Shown: positions 58,866 to 64,000 of the stretch, piece by piece
Position numbering within the stretch: the first letter of the stretch is position 1
Layout of the letters: the number at the start of each line of letters is the position of its first letter
Assembly (NCBI GenBank): GCA_021778115.1
Contig: JAJYCS010000001.1
Coordinates: 44,295-108,294, forward strand
Length of the DNA: 64,000 bases
Direction: 5' to 3'
Source: Deltaproteobacteria bacterium
GTDB lineage: Bacteria > Desulfobacterota > Desulfuromonadia > Geobacterales > Pseudopelobacteraceae
Made by a program: the position numbers and the translations under genes
The notes under the pieces: model-generated
The model's input: the letters and a program-made list of their open reading frames with translations, nothing else
Told to the model about the DNA's origin: nothing
Databases searched by the model: none

Positions 58866-59603
58866 ATGTATTCCATTCTGCTGTCTGCTGTTGTCGGCGT
58901 CGTGCTCTTTCTGTTGTTGCTGGTCGTTGCCAAGCTCAGCTGGTGGTTGGCCTTTCTGCTGGGGTTGGTGATCTTTACGGTGGTCTTTGTCATCCTCTCC
59001 CGGATCGTTATGAAAAAGGTGATGGCAGCCCTTGAAGTTGCGGGGAAGGATCTCCAGGGGCAGCGGTTTGAAAAGGCGATCCGCGGCATGAAGGAGGCGC
59101 TGCGGTATGGCCCCTGGCAGTTGTATGTCAGTCAGCAGATTAACTCACAAATCGGCATGGCCTACTATGTAAAGCGTGACTTCTCCAACGCCTTTCCCTA
59201 TCTTGAACGGGCCTTTTTCAAGAACTGGATCGCCATGGGGATGCTTGCCATTAGTTACATGAAGCGTCAGAAGCGTGACAAGATGGAAAAGACCTTTGAC
59301 AAGGCGGTGCAGTGGAACAGCAAGGAATCGCTTCTCTGGAACCTCTACGCCTACTGCCTGGCCGAGGAGTGCGGAGACATGGCCAAGGCCAAGGCCGTAT
59401 TGGAACAGGGGCTGAAGAAACTCCCCTCCGACCCACATCTCCGCGAGAATCTCGATAACCTGAGCAATGGCCGCAAGATGAAGATGCGCAGTTTTGGTGA
59501 TCCCTGGTATCAGTTTCACCTGGAAAGCCTGGGCCAGCTCCAGAAGCACCAGATGGCGGCCATGGGAGGCCGTATGCAAAAACGGATGACCGTACGCCGA
59601 TGA
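58866..59603 (+). CDS. Membrane-anchored TPR-like protein
   Basis: Two N-terminal TMs, then repeats such as NSQIGMAYYVKRDFSNAFPYLERAF and WNLYAYCLAEECGDMAKAKAVLEQGLKKLP. Confidence 0.8.
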   Translation: MYSILLSAVVGVVLFLLLLVVAKLSWWLAFLLGLVIFTVVFVILSRIVMKKVMAALEVAGKDLQGQRFEKAIRGMKEALRYGPWQLYVSQQINSQIGMAYYVKRDFSNAFPYLERAFFKNWIAMGMLAISYMKRQKRDKMEKTFDKAVQWNSKESLLWNLYAYCLAEECGDMAKAKAVLEQGLKKLPSDPHLRENLDNLSNGRKMKMRSFGDPWYQFHLESLGQLQKHQMAAMGGRMQKRMTVRR

Positions 59604-60346
59604 CGGTGTCGGACCGCATCAAAGAACGTCCTGAACTCTGGATACTGGGTGTCGCCCCCGGTGATGGCAGGGAGGCCGTCCTCTGCAGCTATCTGGAGGC
59701 TGCAGGCTATCAGCCGCGGCTTGGCGATCTTGCCGCTCTGGGTGAGGCCCGCCCCCTTGGGGTGGTGCTGGATATATCCCCCCACGGGGCCGATGGTTGG
59801 GGCATTCTGCTGCAGATCAAGTCTGATCCGGCCACGCGCAACATACCGGTCCTGCCGGTTTTTCTGAGTGAAAAAGGGAAGATTGGCGGCGTCTTTCCTG
59901 TGACGGGCTTTTTTGTCCTGCCCCTCGATGTGCAGCATCTGCTGGACCGTCTTGCCGTGTACGGCCTGACGGAGGAGGCGGAGACCTGGGATCTGCAGGC
60001 CCTGGTGATCTCCCGTTCCGGCGAGGAACCGCTCTCCCGGGCGGTTGAGGGGATCGGTTTCGAGGTTGTCAAGGCGTACACCGGCAAAGAGGCGTTGGCG
60101 CTTACCTCGTTGCACCCCAAGTATTTGGCCTTCTGCAGTCTGATGTTGCCCGACATATCGGCCTTTGAGCTCTTGGACAAGTTCAGGCTCTTTCCCTATA
60201 GCCAGACCATGCCGTTCTTTGTCCTGCTCAAACAGGAGCTCAAGGAGGGTGAAAAATTGGCTATGAGCCGTGAAATCGCCTGCCTGGTGAGCAAGAAACA
60301 GCTCAGTCAGGCCGACTTCCTTAAATACCTGCGGAGTCGTGCCTGA
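59600..60346 (+). CDS. Tandem receiver-like (pseudo-REC) protein
   Basis: Two consecutive CheY-like segments: VVLDISPHGADGWGILLQIKSDPATRNIPVLPV and FCSLMLPDISAFELLDKFRLFPYSQTMPFFVLLK. Confidence 0.6.
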   Translation: MTVSDRIKERPELWILGVAPGDGREAVLCSYLEAAGYQPRLGDLAALGEARPLGVVLDISPHGADGWGILLQIKSDPATRNIPVLPVFLSEKGKIGGVFPVTGFFVLPLDVQHLLDRLAVYGLTEEAETWDLQALVISRSGEEPLSRAVEGIGFEVVKAYTGKEALALTSLHPKYLAFCSLMLPDISAFELLDKFRLFPYSQTMPFFVLLKQELKEGEKLAMSREIACLVSKKQLSQADFLKYLRSRA

Positions 60347-60382
60347 TAGAACTCACCTGGCGCGAAAGATACGCGGCAGTAG

Positions 60383-60424
60383 ATATGAAAAGCCCCTGGA
60401 AGTGTTTCCAGGGGCTTTTCATAT
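60383..60424. terminator. Bidirectional terminator: perfect 19-bp inverted repeat
   Basis: ATATGAAAAGCCCCTGGAA-gtgt-TTCCAGGGGCTTTTCATAT between convergent genes. Confidence 0.88.
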
Positions 60425-60449
60425 GAGTTAAAGGTGTCCCCACCCGATG

Positions 60450-61523
60450 TCAGATCAGCCCAGCCCCGTCCTTGATCTCGATGCTGGCCTTGGCACGCAG
60501 GTCCTTCATCCATTGGGTGAAGCGTTCATCCTGTTTGACGCGGTAGAGGTGATCCTCAATCTCGGCCTTCACCGTTTGGAACGGCTTTACCTGCCCAGGA
60601 ATCTCGGCCTCCAGCTTGATGATATGCAGACCAGACGGTGTAGAGACCAGATCCCCCACCTCTCCCGGTTTCAGGGGGAGTAGGGCCTTCTCCAGCTCCG
60701 GGAGCATCTCGCCCCGTTTAAAGGTACCCAGATCGCCGCCATCCTTTTGGGCTGCAGGGTCGTCGGAATAAGTACGGGCCAAGTCGGCAAAATTCTTGCC
60801 ACTTCGGGCCTTGTAGAGGAGGTCCAGGGCCTTGGCCATAGCCTTCTGTATCTGGGCTGCCGGCGCTTTCTCATCGATTTTTATGAAGATATGACGGGCT
60901 CGGAACTGCTCGTCCCCCGTGTACTGGCTCTTGTGAGCCGCATAATAGTCTTCGACCTCTTTTGGGCTGACATAGACCTTCGAACGAACCTCGAGGGTCA
61001 CCAGCCGTAACCGCTCCAACTGCTGCCGGATCTGCTCCTCATACTGTGCCAGGGTGTATCCCTGTTTCTTGAGCGCTTCCTGTAACTGTTCATCCGTCAT
61101 GTTGTGGTTCTGACGTTTGACGTCTTCAATGGCCTGCCGGATCTCCTCCGCGCTGATCTTAATCCCGAGTTCCTTCACCTTCTGCTCGGTGAGGCGTTTT
61201 TCGATTAGGCTATTCAGCACCATCTTACGGAGATCACTGCGGGCCTTGTCATCAAGCAGCCCTTGCTTCTCCTTTGCCGCGATGAGTGGTTCGGCCTCGC
61301 GGCGCACCTCATGAAAGGTGATGATGCTGTCGTTTACAATGGCCGCTATTCCGTTGACATGTACGGCCCCTGTTGGCAGCGGCGGTAAGGGAGATTGGGG
61401 AAGAGTGGTGGTCTGCGGCTTGAGGGGCTCGACCACCGGCACGGGTGTGGAGGCACACCCGGCCAGCAGAAGGGTTGCAAGCAGGAGCGCAGGAAGCGTT
61501 TGCATCAGAAAGGGCTTATTCAT
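60450..61523 (-). CDS. PpiC/SurA-type peptidyl-prolyl isomerase lipoprotein
   Basis: Lipobox LLLAGC; SurA_N-like VNDSIITFHEVRREAEPL; parvulin FRARHIFIKIDEKAP...DGGDLGTFKRGEMLPELEKALLPLKPGEVGDLVSTPSGLHIIKLE. Confidence 0.92.
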   Translation of the reverse strand: MNKPFLMQTLPALLLATLLLAGCASTPVPVVEPLKPQTTTLPQSPLPPLPTGAVHVNGIAAIVNDSIITFHEVRREAEPLIAAKEKQGLLDDKARSDLRKMVLNSLIEKRLTEQKVKELGIKISAEEIRQAIEDVKRQNHNMTDEQLQEALKKQGYTLAQYEEQIRQQLERLRLVTLEVRSKVYVSPKEVEDYYAAHKSQYTGDEQFRARHIFIKIDEKAPAAQIQKAMAKALDLLYKARSGKNFADLARTYSDDPAAQKDGGDLGTFKRGEMLPELEKALLPLKPGEVGDLVSTPSGLHIIKLEAEIPGQVKPFQTVKAEIEDHLYRVKQDERFTQWMKDLRAKASIEIKDGAGLI

Positions 61524-61544
61524 ATAAGGGGTCTCTGGTTACCG

Positions 61545-62459
61545 CTACTTCTGTGCAGGGGCAGGTGTTGCAACAGGCTGTGCCGTGTTGCTATTGGGCG
61601 CCGGGACGCTGTCCATGATTTCGATCTTGGCACCCTTTTTCAGATCATCCTTCAGTTTGGCGAAGACCTGTTGCTGGATCTGCGGCATCAGTGCGGCCTT
61701 GATCTGGTCCTTCACCTCATCAAAGGGGCGAATGCCGGCAGGGCGCTTGCCGGTCAGCTTGATGATGTGGTAGCCGAACTCGGTCTTGACAATCGGCGAG
61801 ATCTCCCCTTCCTTGAGGCCGAAAGCGGCCTTTTCAAAGGCGGGTACCATGCTCCCCTTACCGAACCAGCCCAGGTCCCCCCCCTTGGCAGCGGAGGTGT
61901 CCACCGACTTGGCCTTGGCCAGATCCTCAAATTTGGCCCCGGCCTTCAGCTTGGCCAGGATATCCTTGGCCTCCTGTTCGCTCTTCACCAGGATGTGGCT
62001 GGCCCTGATCTGTTCACCGGTCTTGAATTTATCGAGATTCTGGTCATAGAACTTCTTCAGCTCTGCGTCACTGATCTTGGCGTCGGCTTCCACCTTGTTC
62101 TTCAGGTAGGTATCGACGATGATCCGTTTCTTCAGGTCAGCCAGTTTCGCCTCAACCTCCGGACTCTTGTCCAGGCCGTCTTTGGCAGCCTGTTGCAGGA
62201 TCAGTTCCCGCATGATCAGGCTATCCAGCATCTCTTTTTTCCCCTGCGGAGTGTCGGCCATAGGGCGGATCGTCTCAGGCAGTGTCTGGACTTCGTGAGC
62301 AAAATCGTCACTGGTGATGGCGGTGCCGTTCACGGTGGCCAGCACCTGGGCACTCTTGCCGGCGCCGCTGCCGGTGGTGGGAGTGTGATTCTGGCAGGCC
62401 GTCAGGGCGGCCAGGCCGAGGGAGATGCAGATCAGTTTTAAAAAGGTACGAGTGTTCAC
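61545..62459 (-). CDS. PpiC-type peptidyl-prolyl isomerase lipoprotein
   Basis: GTG start at 62459: MNTRTFLKLICISLGLAALTAC lipobox; IRASHILVKSEQEAKDIL...KGGDLGWFGKGSMVPAFEKAAFGLKEGEISPIVKTEFGYHIIKL. Confidence 0.92.
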   Translation of the reverse strand: MNTRTFLKLICISLGLAALTACQNHTPTTGSGAGKSAQVLATVNGTAITSDDFAHEVQTLPETIRPMADTPQGKKEMLDSLIMRELILQQAAKDGLDKSPEVEAKLADLKKRIIVDTYLKNKVEADAKISDAELKKFYDQNLDKFKTGEQIRASHILVKSEQEAKDILAKLKAGAKFEDLAKAKSVDTSAAKGGDLGWFGKGSMVPAFEKAAFGLKEGEISPIVKTEFGYHIIKLTGKRPAGIRPFDEVKDQIKAALMPQIQQQVFAKLKDDLKKGAKIEIMDSVPAPNSNTAQPVATPAPAQK

Positions 62460-62550
62460 GGCTGCTCCTTTGAGATACGGATAAATGGGTGAATGGCGAA
62501 ACTTGTAAAAAATAGCATAGCAGGACAATGGCATGCAAGGGACATAATCG

Positions 62551-64000
62551 TCAGAGAACAGAGGGAGGTGGCTCCTGTAGCGCCGCCAAGGCTGTGGCGG
62601 CCGTTGCCAGCTGTTCGGCAGTCCCGGCATTGGGAGGGAGTGTGGCCAGCAGCCTGTGGTCGGGGGTAAACTGGTAGGTTGCCGGCGCCTGCCGGATCAG
62701 CGAGATCAGGCGCTCTGGATGTACCGGCGTAGCCGGGTGGAAAGTGAAGATCAAACGTTTGCCGTCGCTTTCCAGTTTTTGGATCCTGCGCTCCTTCAGG
62801 CGGATTCTGAGACCCATGACGTCCCCCAGGGTGGTGGCAGTCTGGGGTAGACGGCCATAGCGGTCGGACATCTCCGCCATGGTCTCGGTAATGTCATTGT
62901 CGGTCTCGGCCTGAACCAGCCGTTTGTACAGCATCAGCCGCTGGTTAGTGTCCGGCACGTAGCTCTCGGGGATGTAGGCGGCAACGGCCAGATTGATCTC
63001 CGGTTCGCAGCGTTCCTCCAGCGCCTCGCCCTTCAGTTGGGCGATCGCCTCCTCCAACAGTTGGTTGTAGTATTCGAAGCCGATGTCGGCCACGGCGCCG
63101 GACTGGCGGGGCCCCAGCAGGTCGCCGGCGCCGCGCAGCTCCAGGTCGTGGGTGGCGATCCGGAACCCGGCCCCCAGTTCAGTGATCTCCTGGATGATCT
63201 TGAGCCGTTCGCGGGCGTCCTGGGTGATGGTCCCTGCGCCGGGTATCAGCAGGTAGGCCTCGCCCCGCACGCTGGAGCGGCCGATGCGCCCCCGCAGCTG
63301 GTAGAGCTGCGACAGGCCATAGGTGTCGGCCCGGTCGACAATCATGGTATTGGCGCGAGGGATATCCAGGCCAGATTCGATGATGGTGGTGCAGAGCAGC
63401 AGGTTGGTCTGGCCGTGCATGAAGCCGAGCATCACCTTTTCCAGCTCCTTTTCTTCCATCTGGCCATGGGCCACGGCGATGCGTGCCTCCGGCACCAACC
63501 GGCGCAGCCGTTCGGCCACCAGGCCGATGCTCTGCACCCGGTTGTGGACGAAGAACACCTGGCCATCTCGTTGCAGTTCCCGCCGAACGGCCTCCTGGAC
63601 CAGCTCATCGCTATCCCGCGCCACCACGGTGCGGATCGCCTGGCGATCCACCGGGGGGGTGTCGATGATGGAGAGGTCGCGGATTCCCATCATCGACATA
63701 TGCAGGGTGCGGGGGATCGGGGTGGCGGTGAGGGTCATGATGTCCACGCTGGCCCGGTACCTCTTGAGTCTGTCCTTGTCCTTCACCCCAAACCGCTGTT
63801 CCTCGTCCACGATCAACAGACCCAGATCCTTGAAGGCCACATCCTTCTGCAGCAGGCGGTGGGTGCCGATGATGATGTCGATCTCCCCTTTTTTCACCCG
63901 CTCCAGGATCGCCTTCTGCTCCGTCGTTGTGCGAAACCGGGAGAGCATCTCCACCGTGACGGGGTGTTCGTTGAGGCGACCGGTGAAGGTCTCGAAATGC
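62551..64000 (-). CDS. mfd: Transcription-repair coupling factor Mfd (C-terminal part, truncated by the window)
   Basis: IDIIIGTHRLLQKDVAFKDLGLLIVDEEQRFGVKDKDRLK, TLTATPIPRTLHMSMMGIRDLSIIDTPP, DRADTYGLSQLYQLRGRIGRS; the frame stays open to base 64000. Confidence 0.96.
   Translation of the reverse strand, partial: HFETFTGRLNEHPVTVEMLSRFRTTTEQKAILERVKKGEIDIIIGTHRLLQKDVAFKDLGLLIVDEEQRFGVKDKDRLKRYRASVDIMTLTATPIPRTLHMSMMGIRDLSIIDTPPVDRQAIRTVVARDSDELVQEAVRRELQRDGQVFFVHNRVQSIGLVAERLRRLVPEARIAVAHGQMEEKELEKVMLGFMHGQTNLLLCTTIIESGLDIPRANTMIVDRADTYGLSQLYQLRGRIGRSSVRGEAYLLIPGAGTITQDARERLKIIQEITELGAGFRIATHDLELRGAGDLLGPRQSGAVADIGFEYYNQLLEEAIAQLKGEALEERCEPEINLAVAAYIPESYVPDTNQRLMLYKRLVQAETDNDITETMAEMSDRYGRLPQTATTLGDVMGLRIRLKERRIQKLESDGKRLIFTFHPATPVHPERLISLIRQAPATYQFTPDHRLLATLPPNAGTAEQLATAATALAALQEPPPSVL

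Noticed and set aside
1-64000. CRISPR arrays, rRNA operons, prophage modules or IS transposases
   Set aside because: No regularly spaced repeats, rRNA signatures, phage structural genes or transposase motifs were seen in either strand.

Overview
This 64 kb window is high-GC chromosomal DNA, probably from a Geobacter/Trichlorobacter-type deltaproteobacterium. That placement is an inference from the SfrAB-like reductase pair, the futalosine-pathway genes and the gene style. Most of the window is ordinary core genome. It includes a complete dcw (division and cell wall) cluster from mraZ to ftsZ (13.3-31.3 kb). Other core genes are glcD, maf, yggS, beta-carbonic anhydrase, mqnB, folE2, engB, an EfpL/YeiP-type EF-P paralogue, a CAU-anticodon tRNA, nif3, rnpB, a GAF-GGDEF-EAL protein, sfrA/sfrB-like genes, mqnD, terC-like, queF, hemB, an ompA-like gene, a large NAD-GDH, two enoyl-CoA hydratases flanking a cob(I)alamin adenosyltransferase, two PpiC lipoproteins and the end of mfd. 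One accessory island lies between an M29 aminopeptidase gene and mqnD (about 39.19-42.57 kb). It holds a DUF6364/PIN toxin-antitoxin pair, a DUF4143 AAA ATPase, an ORF that reads as a HigB-HigA deletion fusion, and an AT-rich orphan gene. The orphan gene sits between GTTATGC and a GCATAAC...GTTAT hairpin like an integron gene cassette. Other leads are a two-copy ~105 bp dispersed repeat (one copy abutting rnpB, one inside the dcw cluster), a three-box MraZ operator and a perfect-consensus sigma70 promoter. Two genes run off the window edges: 1-644 minus and mfd at the right end. No CRISPR array, rRNA, prophage or transposase was seen. All family names come from reading the sequence, not from a database search.
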